From Microbispora amethystogenes (GTDB taxonomy: Bacteria > Actinomycetota > Actinomycetes > Streptosporangiales > Streptosporangiaceae): a DNA stretch of 64,000 bases. The notes under the pieces are model-generated. The model ran no database searches. It saw only the letters and a list, made by a program, of their open reading frames with translations, and had not been told where the DNA came from. This document shows, piece by piece, positions 53,080-61,214 of the stretch; position 1 is the stretch's first letter; each line of letters starts with the position of its first letter. The stretch is taken from positions 124,001-188,000 of the forward strand of contig NZ_BOOB01000016.1 of NCBI RefSeq assembly GCF_016863015.1, written 5' to 3'. The position numbers and the translations under genes were made by a program.

Positions 53080-53221
53080 CCGTCGCCCCCGATGCAGCGC
53101 CCACCGATGATCACCGACTCTAGCCGCCGGGACGAACCGGTAGTACGGGATTTCCGGCGCCGGTCCGCGATCACGCGGGCGGGTTCGCGCGTGCCGCACC
53201 CAACCTCTGTGGTCGGTACAG

Positions 53222-54634
53222 CTAGGGGGTCCCGGCGTACGGGCCGACCCCGCACACCCGGGGGACGGCGGCGAGCGGGACGTCCTCGTCGAGGGCGCGG
53301 ACCAGCAGCGACTCCACGCCGAGGAGCATGGCGCGGGCCGTCTCCCGGGGCAGGTAGGCGGTGTCGGCGATGAGGCTGAGCTGTCCGGTGTCGGTGGCCG
53401 CGCCCACGGTGAAGAACGCCTTGAACCGGACCCCGGGCCAGGCGTTCGTGACGTACGTGCGGGTGTTCGCGGTCAGATCGGCGATCTCGCCGGACGCGGG
53501 CCGGGGCACCCCCGGCCAGGTGCCTATGGTGCGCCGGTCGTTGAAGAACGCGTCGAGGTCCGGCTCCCGGCCGCGGAGGCGGCCGATCTCCTCGCGCATG
53601 GCCTGCATGGCGAAGGGGTCGTAGTGCGCGTTGCGGTACGCCGTGAAGGCGGCGCGGTGCGCCTCCCGGCAGGCGTCGGCGAAGCCGTCGGAGGGCGACG
53701 GGTCGAGGACGAACAGGCCGTCCTGGCCGACGTTGCCGATCATGGTCCGGGTGCGCGGGTCGCGGCGGTTGCTGTGCACGAGCTGCATGACCGCCCTCTG
53801 GCGGCCGCTCACCGTGGCGAGGACGGTCGCGCACGCGCCGAGCAGGACGCTGGTCGTGCTGATGGTCCACCGCCCGGCCAGCGTCTCGGCCGCCGCGGCG
53901 AGCGCGACCGACTCCATGCCGACCTCGATGAACCGGGGGTCCTCCGGCTCGCCCGGAGAGTGGTCGAACACGTCGAGCGGCGCCTCCTCCAGGACGGCCC
54001 GCCAGTAGCGGATCGACCTGGCCGAGCGCGCCTGGAACGACTCCTCGCGCTCCAGGGCCGCCTGGTCCATCGGATGCCAGTCGGCGGGCGGCGGATCACC
54101 CCCTCTGAGCAGGATCTTCCACTCCTCCGCGAGCAGGCTCAGGGCCTGGAAGTCCACGGCCAGGTGGGAGAAGGTCAGCGCCAGCGCCATGGGCCGCCCG
54201 GCCTTGAGGACGACGGCGCAGCGCAGCGGCAGGTCACTGTCGTGGACGAAGGCCGTCGTGCTCAGCTCGCCGGCGATCCGTTCGGCCGCCCGCAGGGCTC
54301 GCTCCTGCCCCGCCTCCACCAGGTCCACGATGAGCCGGCCGTCGCGTCTCACCCGCTGCACCGGCCCCTCCGGCGTGCCGTGGAAGGTGGTACGCAGGGT
54401 CTCGTGCCGTTCGAGCAGCACGCGCAGCGCGTCCAGCACGGTGGCGAGGTCGCGCCTGCCGTACACCGGCAGCACCCAGGGGCAGTTGAGGAAGGACTGA
54501 CTGTCGCCCATCAGGTGGACGGCGCGCCAGATCAGCCGCTGCCCCCAGGTCAGCGTCGCCTCGCCCTCCCGCGCGCCGTGGAACTCCACCGTCGCGCCCG
54601 CGGCCCGCGCCGGGGAGCCCTCCGGCGTCGTCAT
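53222..54634 (-). CDS. stand-alone condensation-domain protein
   Basis: A 470-residue protein of the NRPS condensation superfamily, without attached adenylation or carrier domains. N-terminal C-domain start (LTWGQRLIWRAVHLMGDSQSFLNCPW), ERHETLRTTFHG, the active-site motif SHLAVDF where canonical domains have HHxxxDG (second His and Asp kept, first His is Ser, Gly is Phe), the floor region MIGNVGQDGLFVL, and FFNDRRT in the latch region. It would catalyse amide or ester bond formation from a carrier-bound acyl group. The ATG at 54634 overlaps the stop of the carrier-protein gene (ATGA), so the two form a minimal pair. Substrate unknown. Confidence 0.85.
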   Translation of the reverse strand: MTTPEGSPARAAGATVEFHGAREGEATLTWGQRLIWRAVHLMGDSQSFLNCPWVLPVYGRRDLATVLDALRVLLERHETLRTTFHGTPEGPVQRVRRDGRLIVDLVEAGQERALRAAERIAGELSTTAFVHDSDLPLRCAVVLKAGRPMALALTFSHLAVDFQALSLLAEEWKILLRGGDPPPADWHPMDQAALEREESFQARSARSIRYWRAVLEEAPLDVFDHSPGEPEDPRFIEVGMESVALAAAAETLAGRWTISTTSVLLGACATVLATVSGRQRAVMQLVHSNRRDPRTRTMIGNVGQDGLFVLDPSPSDGFADACREAHRAAFTAYRNAHYDPFAMQAMREEIGRLRGREPDLDAFFNDRRTIGTWPGVPRPASGEIADLTANTRTYVTNAWPGVRFKAFFTVGAATDTGQLSLIADTAYLPRETARAMLLGVESLLVRALDEDVPLAAVPRVCGVGPYAGTP

Positions 54635-54909
54635 GCGTCTGCCGCGGTCCGGTCACCGGGCTCGGCGGCCCGGGACACCAGCACGGCGAGGGCGTCGACG
54701 CTCTCCAGCGAGGACCAGTCGCCGCCGAGGCCGACCTCGACCCCGAAGGTGTCCTCGATCGCGTCGACGAGCCGGACCCGGGCCACCGAGGTCAGGCCGA
54801 GCGCGGACAGCGACCGCTCGCCGGCGAGCGCCTCCTCGGCGCCGATCGCGCCGTCGGACACCTCGGCGACCAATTCCGCCAGGGCCCGCCTGTACCGCCC
54901 GGCCGTCAT
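54631..54909 (-). CDS. discrete acyl/peptidyl carrier protein
   Basis: A 92-residue carrier protein with the four-helix pattern and the phosphopantetheine-attachment serine in LGLTSVARVRLVDAIEDTFG (usually GxDSL; here LTSV). Preceded by a start at 54909 (MTAGRYRRAL); an in-frame ATG at 54933 has GGAGG immediately against it, too close to serve, so 54909 is preferred. It carries the acyl or aminoacyl chain for the condensation protein encoded next. No adenylation, ketosynthase or phosphopantetheinyl transferase gene is in the window, so loading must come from elsewhere. Confidence 0.8.
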   Translation of the reverse strand: MTAGRYRRALAELVAEVSDGAIGAEEALAGERSLSALGLTSVARVRLVDAIEDTFGVEVGLGGDWSSLESVDALAVLVSRAAEPGDRTAADA

Positions 54910-55022
54910 GCCGCACCGCCCGTCATCTGACATCCTCCGTGGTCGCGGGGGAACCGTGCCGACCTGGGACGGAAGCATAGGCAAATCGGTTCGGGTATGA
55001 CAACGAAACAGAAAAGACGCCG

Positions 55023-55038
55023 TCCGAAAACTTTCGGA
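55023..55038. promoter_or_regulatory. palindrome TCCGAAAACTTTCGGA
   Basis: Perfect 7-bp arms around AC, in the 198-base gap upstream of the carrier-protein gene. The AT-rich centre in a GC-rich genome makes a protein-binding site more likely than an RNA hairpin. It lies about 115 bases before the carrier-protein start, in promoter range. Confidence 0.45.
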
Positions 55039-55064
55039 AACGGGTCCTCTCCTTGGAAACGGAA

Positions 55065-55095
55065 CGGCCCGGGGCGTGACATCCGCCCCGGGCCG
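55065..55095 (-). terminator. strong hairpin terminator of the secreted-protein gene
   Basis: CGGCCCGGGGCG and CGCCCCGGGCCG form a perfect 12-bp stem with a 7-base loop, 13 bases after the stop at 55108 on the minus strand and followed there by a T-rich run (TTCCGTTTCC). Confidence 0.85.
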
Positions 55096-55107
55096 ATCGA
55101 GCATTCT

Positions 55108-56451
55108 CTAGTGCTTCACCCGAACCCGGTCGCTGCGGCTGGACGAGCGACGGGCGTCGTCGTCACCGGGGAAGACCACCTTCCAGCTCCCGGAGCGGGT
55201 CGCCTTGGTCTTGCCCCAGAACTTGCCGGAGACGTTCGTCCGCAGCGTCTTGACGTAGTGCCAGGAGCCGCCGGCCTTCTTGAACCACACGGTCACCTTC
55301 TGGTGGCCGTAGCCCTCCCAGCCGTCGTCCCACACCTGGAGTGTGCCGCGGAAGGTGAGGTATCTGCCGTACTTGACCGGTTCGGGGGAGGCGTCGAAAC
55401 GGATCACCCGGGTGTCGGCCGCGGGCGGCGGCACGGGACGGGGAGCGCGGACCGTCACGTAGTCGGACGAGCTCACCGAGCCCGTCGCGCCGGTGACGGC
55501 CTCGAACTCGGCCCGCCACCAACCGGAGGTCCTCGCCCTGACGTCCGCGGCGAAGAAACCGCGGTCGCCGGTCCAGGCGGAGGTGACGTACTGCCAGCGG
55601 TAGCCGCCGTCGGGCTTGAAGAGGATCCGCACGCGGTGGTCGGGGTAGCCGCGCCAGAAGTCCCCGCCGTCGATCTCCAGCCGGCCGCGCAGGCGCAGGG
55701 TGTCACCGGCGCGTACGGGGTCGGGGGAGGCGTCGAAGCCGGTGACGCGGGTGCGCCTGGCGGCGTCGCGTACGTCGACCCGGTCGCTGTCGCTCGTCGC
55801 GGGCTCGGCGGCGGTGGTGCCGTCGAACTCGGCGCGCCACCAGCCGGACCCGCCCGCCTTCTCGTCGGCCGAGAAGCGGCCGCGCCCGTCGGTCGTCACC
55901 CAGCCGACCCGGCCGTAGGAGCCGCCGACCGGCTTGAAGGCGAGGTACACCCGCTGGCCGGCGTACCCGCGCGACGCGCCGTAGGTGAGCGTGCCGGTCA
56001 GCCTGACGACGCCGCCGCGGTCGACCACGTCCGGCGAGGCGGCGAAGTCGAGACCGGTGCTCCAGTGAACCTGGAACTCCTTGGTGGCGGTGCCGCCCCC
56101 GGTCTTCACCTCCAGCTTCCAGGCGCCCGGCTCGTCCCTGAAGGTGAAGCCGTACCTGGCCGTGTAGGCGCCGGAGCCGGCGGAGCCGACGGCGAGGGGG
56201 ACGGCCCGGCCCGACCCGTCGAGGAGCCGGGCGGCGCCCGCGTCCGCCGCCTTGTAGGTGAAGGTCGCCGTCGTGCCCGCGCCGCCGGCGACGATCACGG
56301 GGCTGGGGGAGACGGCGAGGTCGCTCGGCGCCGGAGCCGGAGACGGCGTCGTCGCCGCGCCGGCGGTGGCCGGGAGCGCCACGGCTCCGCCCAGGGCGAC
56401 CGCTCCTCCCATGGCCGCTGCCGCGATCACGGCACGCATGCGTTTCAACAT
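55108..56451 (-). CDS. secreted three-repeat Ig-like protein
   Basis: A 447-residue exported protein with a signal peptide (MLKRMRAVIAAAAMGGAVAL to about ATAGAA) and a Pro/Ala linker. After a first domain (SDLAVSPSPVIVAGGAGTTA) come three homologous beta-rich repeats of ~95-100 residues, each with a start like FDASPDPVRAGDTLRLRG and a block like GWVTTDGRGRFSADEKAGGS plus GWWRAEFDG (WWRAEF is seen in two of them, SWKVVFPG in the last). These look like Ig-like/adhesin-type extracellular repeats, not enzymes. ATG 56451 with AGCGGA touching it is weak; ATG 56439 (MRAVIAAA) is an alternative with better spacing. The gene is divergent from the E1 gene, across a region with a 14-bp inverted repeat. 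Confidence 0.82.
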   Translation of the reverse strand: MLKRMRAVIAAAAMGGAVALGGAVALPATAGAATTPSPAPAPSDLAVSPSPVIVAGGAGTTATFTYKAADAGAARLLDGSGRAVPLAVGSAGSGAYTARYGFTFRDEPGAWKLEVKTGGGTATKEFQVHWSTGLDFAASPDVVDRGGVVRLTGTLTYGASRGYAGQRVYLAFKPVGGSYGRVGWVTTDGRGRFSADEKAGGSGWWRAEFDGTTAAEPATSDSDRVDVRDAARRTRVTGFDASPDPVRAGDTLRLRGRLEIDGGDFWRGYPDHRVRILFKPDGGYRWQYVTSAWTGDRGFFAADVRARTSGWWRAEFEAVTGATGSVSSSDYVTVRAPRPVPPPAADTRVIRFDASPEPVKYGRYLTFRGTLQVWDDGWEGYGHQKVTVWFKKAGGSWHYVKTLRTNVSGKFWGKTKATRSGSWKVVFPGDDDARRSSSRSDRVRVKH

Positions 56452-56507
56452 TCCGCTGAACCATCCTTCCCGGTGGTCGAACGGTGAACGCGGCCTGAGG
56501 GTGCCAC

Positions 56508-56560
56508 GTCATTGCTCTCAAGTAGACGGGCGATAACCGGCATAGGTTGAGAGCAATGAC
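56508..56560. promoter_or_regulatory. 14-bp perfect inverted repeat in a divergent promoter region
   Basis: GTCATTGCTCTCAA (56508-56521) and TTGAGAGCAATGAC (56547-56560) are exact complements separated by 25 bases. The AT-rich flank (56560-56590) and the TGAC-ATTC-GTCA palindrome (56557-56568) suggest a regulatory site in the leader of the secreted-protein gene. Confidence 0.6.
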
Positions 56561-56664
56561 ATTCGTCATCAAATTGTGTCAATTAAGGTGATCAATAGCC
56601 GGAACGATGCCGGGAGTTCCCACTGCGCGGGACGGGGAGAGCATCCTGCGACATAATCGGCCGT

Positions 56665-58884
56665 GTGGTACGGGAAGCAGTGGAGACCCATTTCGCCGAG
56701 GCCGTGGGGGCGCTGACCCCGGGACCCGCCGGGGACCCGGATCTGCCGGTCCGGCCCGGCTCGGGCCTCACCGGCGCCCGGTGCCGGGAACTGTTCGCGG
56801 TGCAGCTCGGCAGCCGGCTCCTGGACGTCGCCGCCCGCCTGATGCGCGGGCGCGACGAGGGCTTCTACACGATCGGGTCGTCCGGCCACGAGGGGAACGC
56901 CGCCGTGGCCGCGGCGCTCCGGGCGACCGACCCCGCGCTGCTGCACTACCGGTCGGGCGCGTTCTACCTGGCCCGCTCCGCCCAGGCCGGACGGCTGGCC
57001 GAGGAGGGGCTGCGCGACGTGCTGCTGGGGGTCGCCGCGTCGGCCGAGGAGCCGATCGCGGGCGGCCGGCACAAGGTGTTCGGCCACCCCGGCCTCGCCG
57101 TCATCCCGCAGACCTCCACGATCGCGAGCCACCTGCCGAGGGCGGTCGGCGTCGGCTTCGCGATCGAGCAGGCGCGCGCGCTGGGGCTGCCGTCGCCGTG
57201 GCCGCGCGACGCGGTCGTCGTCTGCGGATTCGGCGACGCGTCGCTGAACCACGCCTCCGCCCTCACGGGCCTCAACACCGCGGCGTACGGCAGCCATCGC
57301 GGGCTGCGGGTGCCGGTGCTGTTCGTGTGCGAGGACAACGGCCTCGGCATCAGCGTGCGGACCCCGCGTGATTGGGTCGAGCGGGCCAGGCACCCGGCGC
57401 TGGAGTATTTCCACGCCGACGGCTGCGACCTCGCCGACGCCTATGACGCCGCGACGCGCGCCGCCCGCCACGTGCGCGACAACCGCGCCCCCGCGTTCCT
57501 GCACCTGCGCACGGTGCGGCTGATGGGCCACGCGGGCTCGGACGTCGAAAGCGCCTACCGCACCCGCAAGGAGATCGCGGCCGACCTGGAGCGCGACCCC
57601 CTGGTCCGTACGGCGCGGCTGCTGGTGGAGGCGGGCCTCGCCCAGCCCGACGAACTGCTGGCGCGCTACGAGGCCGAGCGTGACCACGTCCTCAAGCTGG
57701 CGATGGAGTGCGGGCGGCGGCCGCGACTCTCCTCGGCGGCGGAGGTGATGGCGCCGCTCGCGCCGCGCGACCCTCGGGCGGTCGCGGCCGGAGCCCTGCG
57801 GGCCGCGCCCGCGCGGGAGCGCGAGCGGGCCTTCGCCGCGCCGCCGGAGTCGGAGGGCGGGCTCACGCTCGCGCAGGCCGTCAACCGCGCGCTCGCCGAC
57901 GCCATGGCGGCCGACCCCGGGGTCCTCGTATTCGGCGAGGACGTGGCCCGCAAGGGCGGGGTGTACGGCGTCACGCGCGGGTTGCTGCGCAGGTTCGGCG
58001 GCGAGCGGGTCTTCGACACGCTGCTCGACGAGCAGGCCGTCCTCGGGCTCGCGCTCGGCAGCGGGCTGGCGGGGCTGCTGCCGGTGCCGGAGATCCAATA
58101 CCTCGCCTATCTGCACAACGCCCTTGATCAGGTTCGTGGCGAGGCGTCGACCCTGCAGTTCTTCTCCAAGGGCGCGTACCGCAATCCCCTGGTCGTACGA
58201 GTCGCCTCATATGCCTATCAAAAGGGATTTGGGGGACATTTCCATAATGACAACTCAATTGCCGCGTTGCGCGATATCCCCGGTTTGATCATCGCGTCTC
58301 CGGCGCGGCCCGACGACGCGGCGGAGATGCTCCGCACGTGCCTGGCCGCCGCCCGCGTGGACGGCGGTGTGTGCGTGTTCCTGGAGCCCATCGCGCTCTA
58401 CCACACCCGCGACCTGTTCGAGGAGGGCGACGGCGGCTGGCTCGCGCCGTACGCGCCGCCGGCCCGGTGGGCGGAGACGCACGTCCCGGTCGGGCGGGCC
58501 CGCTCCTACGGCGACGGCCGCGACCTCACCATCGTCACCTACGGCAACGGGCTGCGGATGAGCCTGCGGGCGGCGGCGCGGCTCACGGCGGAGGGCATGG
58601 GCTGCCGGGTGCTCGACCTGCGGTGGCTGTCGCCCCTGCCGGTCGACGACCTCATGCGCGCGGCCGACCTCACCGGCCGGGTGCTCGTCGCCGACGAGAC
58701 CCGGCGCAGCGGCGGCGTCTCCGAGGGTGTGATGGCGGCGCTGCTCGACAACGGCTTCACGGGCCCGATCAGCCGGGTGACCTCCCGGGACAGCTTCGTG
58801 CCGCTGGGCCCGGCGGCCGACACCGTGCTGCTGTCCGAGGCCGAGATCGAGCAGGCCGCCCGCGCCCTCCTGGCCCGAAGCTGA
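56665..58884 (+). CDS. fused alpha-beta branched-chain 2-oxoacid dehydrogenase E1
   Basis: A 739-residue single-chain E1. The alpha half (residues ~30-340) has the TPP/Mg motif GFGDASLNHASALTGLNTAAY (GDxxxN type), EDNGLGISVRTPR and HLRTVRLMGHAGSDVESAYR. The beta half (from ~390) has LTLAQAVNRALADAM, FGEDVARKGGVYGVTRGLL, DTLLDEQAVLGLALG, and VPEIQYLAYLHNALDQVRGE. Most bacteria code the two as separate genes; fused forms occur in several groups. Likely reaction: oxidative decarboxylation of a branched-chain 2-oxoacid to acyl-CoA with an E2/E3 elsewhere. The GTG at 56665 lies 7 bases after CATAAT (56652-56657), probably leaderless. The leucine-catabolism genes begin 100 bases beyond its convergent neighbour. 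Confidence 0.9.
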   Translation: MVREAVETHFAEAVGALTPGPAGDPDLPVRPGSGLTGARCRELFAVQLGSRLLDVAARLMRGRDEGFYTIGSSGHEGNAAVAAALRATDPALLHYRSGAFYLARSAQAGRLAEEGLRDVLLGVAASAEEPIAGGRHKVFGHPGLAVIPQTSTIASHLPRAVGVGFAIEQARALGLPSPWPRDAVVVCGFGDASLNHASALTGLNTAAYGSHRGLRVPVLFVCEDNGLGISVRTPRDWVERARHPALEYFHADGCDLADAYDAATRAARHVRDNRAPAFLHLRTVRLMGHAGSDVESAYRTRKEIAADLERDPLVRTARLLVEAGLAQPDELLARYEAERDHVLKLAMECGRRPRLSSAAEVMAPLAPRDPRAVAAGALRAAPARERERAFAAPPESEGGLTLAQAVNRALADAMAADPGVLVFGEDVARKGGVYGVTRGLLRRFGGERVFDTLLDEQAVLGLALGSGLAGLLPVPEIQYLAYLHNALDQVRGEASTLQFFSKGAYRNPLVVRVASYAYQKGFGGHFHNDNSIAALRDIPGLIIASPARPDDAAEMLRTCLAAARVDGGVCVFLEPIALYHTRDLFEEGDGGWLAPYAPPARWAETHVPVGRARSYGDGRDLTIVTYGNGLRMSLRAAARLTAEGMGCRVLDLRWLSPLPVDDLMRAADLTGRVLVADETRRSGGVSEGVMAALLDNGFTGPISRVTSRDSFVPLGPAADTVLLSEAEIEQAARALLARS

Positions 58885-58988
58885 CCCGCCCGGCCAGAGG
58901 GCCCGGACGGGGCTGACCAGGGAAGGCCGGCCGGGGAAAGCAGCCCGGAGGAGAGCAGCCCGGGGGACCTGATCGGGACTGCCGCCGG

Positions 58989-59564
58989 TCACGCGATCTG
59001 ACACAGGGCGGCGCGGGCCATGGTGTGCAGCAGGCCGGCCATGGCCTCGGGGGAGAGCTCTCCCGCGCTGTGCGGGGTGGAGTTGAGCAGGCCGAAGACC
59101 GCGTGCGCGGCGGCGCGCAGCCGGGCCTGCGGGCAGTCGGGGTGCAGTTCGGCCAGCACGGCCACCCACTCCTCGGCGTACAGCCGCTGGAGCCGCCGGA
59201 TCGCCCGCCTCGCCTGCTCGGGCACGTTGTCGAGCTCGCGCTCCTGCACCCGGATCAGCGCCGGATGGCGCAGCGCGAACTCGATGTGCCCGGCCAGCAG
59301 CGCGTCCAGGGCCGCCTCCGCGGTGTCCGGGTCGGCGGTGGTGGCGAGCCGCGCCCCCTGCTCGCGCAGCCGCTCGCTGATCCCGAGCAGCATCTCGGTG
59401 AGCAGGGCCTCCTTGCCGCTGAAGTGCCGGTAGAGCGCGGGCCCCGACACGCCCACCGCGGCGCCGATGTCCTCGATGGACACGCCGTGGAAGCCGCGCG
59501 CCGCGAACAGGGCGGCGGCCGCGTCGAGGATCTCGGCCCGCCGATTGCGGGTAGGGGTCTTCAC
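58989..59564 (-). CDS. TetR-family regulator of the leucine-catabolism cluster
   Basis: A 191-residue TetR protein. N-terminal HTH RRAEILDAAAALFAARGFHG, SIEDIGAAVGVSGPALYRHF, SGKEALLTEML; the C-terminal ligand domain ends in ATMARAALCQIA-like sequence (HTMARAALCQIA). GTG 59564 lies 6 bases after TACCAT (59571-59576, complement), a leaderless start. It is divergent from methylcrotonyl-CoA carboxylase beta, with an operator-like inverted repeat in the shared 46-base region, so it probably represses both and senses an acyl-CoA of the pathway. Confidence 0.9.
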   Translation of the reverse strand: MKTPTRNRRAEILDAAAALFAARGFHGVSIEDIGAAVGVSGPALYRHFSGKEALLTEMLLGISERLREQGARLATTADPDTAEAALDALLAGHIEFALRHPALIRVQERELDNVPEQARRAIRRLQRLYAEEWVAVLAELHPDCPQARLRAAAHAVFGLLNSTPHSAGELSPEAMAGLLHTMARAALCQIA

Positions 59565-59610
59565 GGCACCATGGTAGACGGAGCAAGTTAACGATGACTA
59601 ACATTCCAGC
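59565..59610. promoter_or_regulatory. divergent leaderless promoters with shared operator
   Basis: The 46-base gap holds TACCAT (complement, 59571-59576) for the tetR gene and TAACAT (59599-59604) for the carboxylase gene, each 6 bases from its start codon, and GTTAACGATGACTAAC (59587-59602), whose outer four bases on each side and centre are symmetric. One bound TetR dimer would cover both promoters. Confidence 0.65.
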
Positions 59611-61185
59611 ATGAGCACAAGCGACTGGCCGGTGCTGGAGAGCCGGTGCGACCCGGGCGGCGAGGCGTACAAGCGCGACGCCGAGGCGAACGAGCGCCTG
59701 GCGGCGGAGCTGCGCGAGCGGCTCGCGGCCGCGGCGCGCGGCGGCCCGGAGCGGGCCCGCGCCCGGCACGCCGAGCGCGGCAAGCTGCTGCCCCGCGACC
59801 GCGTCGACACCCTCCTCGACCCCGGCGGGCGCTTCCTCGAACTGTCGCCGCTCGCCGCCACCGGCATGTACGACGACCAGGCCCCGGCCGCCGGGATCAT
59901 CACCGGCGTGGGCCGGGTCGGCGGCCGCGAGGTCGTGGTCGTGGCCAACGACGCCACCGTCAAGGGCGGCACCTACTACCCCATGACGGTCAAGAAGCAC
60001 CTGCGCGCCCAGGAGGTCGCGCTCCACAACAATCTGCCGTGCGTGTACCTGGTCGACTCGGGCGGGGCGTTCCTGCCGAAGCAGGACGAGGTCTTCCCCG
60101 ACCGGGAGCACTTCGGGCGCATCTTCTACAACCAGGCGACGATGTCGGCGCGGGGCATCCCGCAGATCGCGGCCGTGCTCGGCTCCTGCACCGCGGGCGG
60201 CGCCTACGTCCCGGCGATGAGCGACGAGGCGGTGATCGTCCGGAACCAGGGCACGATCTTCCTCGGCGGGCCGCCGCTGGTGAAGGCCGCGACCGGCGAG
60301 ACCGTCACGGCCGAGGAACTGGGCGGCGGCGAGGTCCACGCCCGCGTCAGCGGCGTCACCGACCACCTCGCCGAGGACGACGCGCACGCCCTGAAGATCG
60401 TGCGGGACATCGTCGGGTCGCTCGGCCCGAGAGGCCCCCGCCCCTGGGACGTCGCGCCGGCCGAGCCTCCGCTGCACGACCCGCACGACCTGTACGGGAT
60501 CGTCCCCCAGGACACCCGCCGGCCGTACGACGTGCGCGAGGTGATCGCCCGCATCGTGGACGGCAGCCGGTTCCTGGAGTTCAAGACCGAGTACGGCCCG
60601 ACCCTGGTGACCGGGTTCGCCCGCGTCCACGGCCACCCCGTCGGGATCGTGGCCAACAACGGCATCCTGTTCGGCGAGTCGGCGCTCAAGGGCGCCCACT
60701 TCATCGAGCTGTGCGACCGGCGGTCGATCCCGCTGGTGTTCCTGCAGAACATCAGCGGCTTCATGGTCGGCAAGGCGTACGAGGCCGGGGGCATCGCCAA
60801 GCACGGCGCGAAGATGGTCACGGCGGTCGCCTGCGCCCGGGTGCCGAAGTTCACCGTGATCATCGGTGGCTCGTTCGGCGCGGGCAACTACGCGATGGCC
60901 GGCCGCGCCTACTCGCCCCGCTTCCTGTGGATGTGGCCGAACGCCCGCATCTCGGTCATGGGCGGTGAGCAGGCCGCCACGGTCCTGTCCATGGTCGGCG
61001 ACGCCGACCCCGAGGAGATCCGGGCCCGCTACGAGCACCAGGGCAGCCCCTACTACTCGACCGCCCGCCTGTGGGACGACGGGGTGATCGACCCGGTGGA
61101 CACCAGGACCGTCCTCGGCCTGGCGCTCGGCGCCGCGGCCAACGCCCCCCTCGAACCCGTCGGCTACGGCGTCTTCCGGATGTGA
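59611..61185 (+). CDS. methylcrotonyl-CoA carboxylase beta (carboxyltransferase) subunit
   Basis: A 524-residue carboxyltransferase: [99 protein letters not shown], and [16 protein letters not shown]. These are the hallmarks of MCC beta (and close acetyl/propionyl-CoA carboxylases); the neighbouring HMG-CoA lyase supports the methylcrotonyl assignment. It transfers CO2 from biotin on the alpha subunit to 3-methylcrotonyl-CoA in leucine breakdown. The ATG at 59611 is leaderless (TAACAT, 6 bases). The alpha subunit gene follows 29 bases later. Confidence 0.92.
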   Translation: MSTSDWPVLESRCDPGGEAYKRDAEANERLAAELRERLAAAARGGPERARARHAERGKLLPRDRVDTLLDPGGRFLELSPLAATGMYDDQAPAAGIITGVGRVGGREVVVVANDATVKGGTYYPMTVKKHLRAQEVALHNNLPCVYLVDSGGAFLPKQDEVFPDREHFGRIFYNQATMSARGIPQIAAVLGSCTAGGAYVPAMSDEAVIVRNQGTIFLGGPPLVKAATGETVTAEELGGGEVHARVSGVTDHLAEDDAHALKIVRDIVGSLGPRGPRPWDVAPAEPPLHDPHDLYGIVPQDTRRPYDVREVIARIVDGSRFLEFKTEYGPTLVTGFARVHGHPVGIVANNGILFGESALKGAHFIELCDRRSIPLVFLQNISGFMVGKAYEAGGIAKHGAKMVTAVACARVPKFTVIIGGSFGAGNYAMAGRAYSPRFLWMWPNARISVMGGEQAATVLSMVGDADPEEIRARYEHQGSPYYSTARLWDDGVIDPVDTRTVLGLALGAAANAPLEPVGYGVFRM

Positions 61186-61214
61186 GGCAGTGTGATGACT
61201 CGGGTTCTCTCGTG

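Noticed and set aside
53222-54909. Edge of a large NRPS cluster
   Set aside because: Neighbours on both sides (UbiB-type kinase and a secreted repeat protein) are unrelated and closed off by a terminator; only the carrier and condensation genes remain.
58255-61038. A 927-codon minus-strand open frame
   Set aside because: Antisense to the E1, tetR region and carboxylase genes; no recognisable domain and strongly biased composition.
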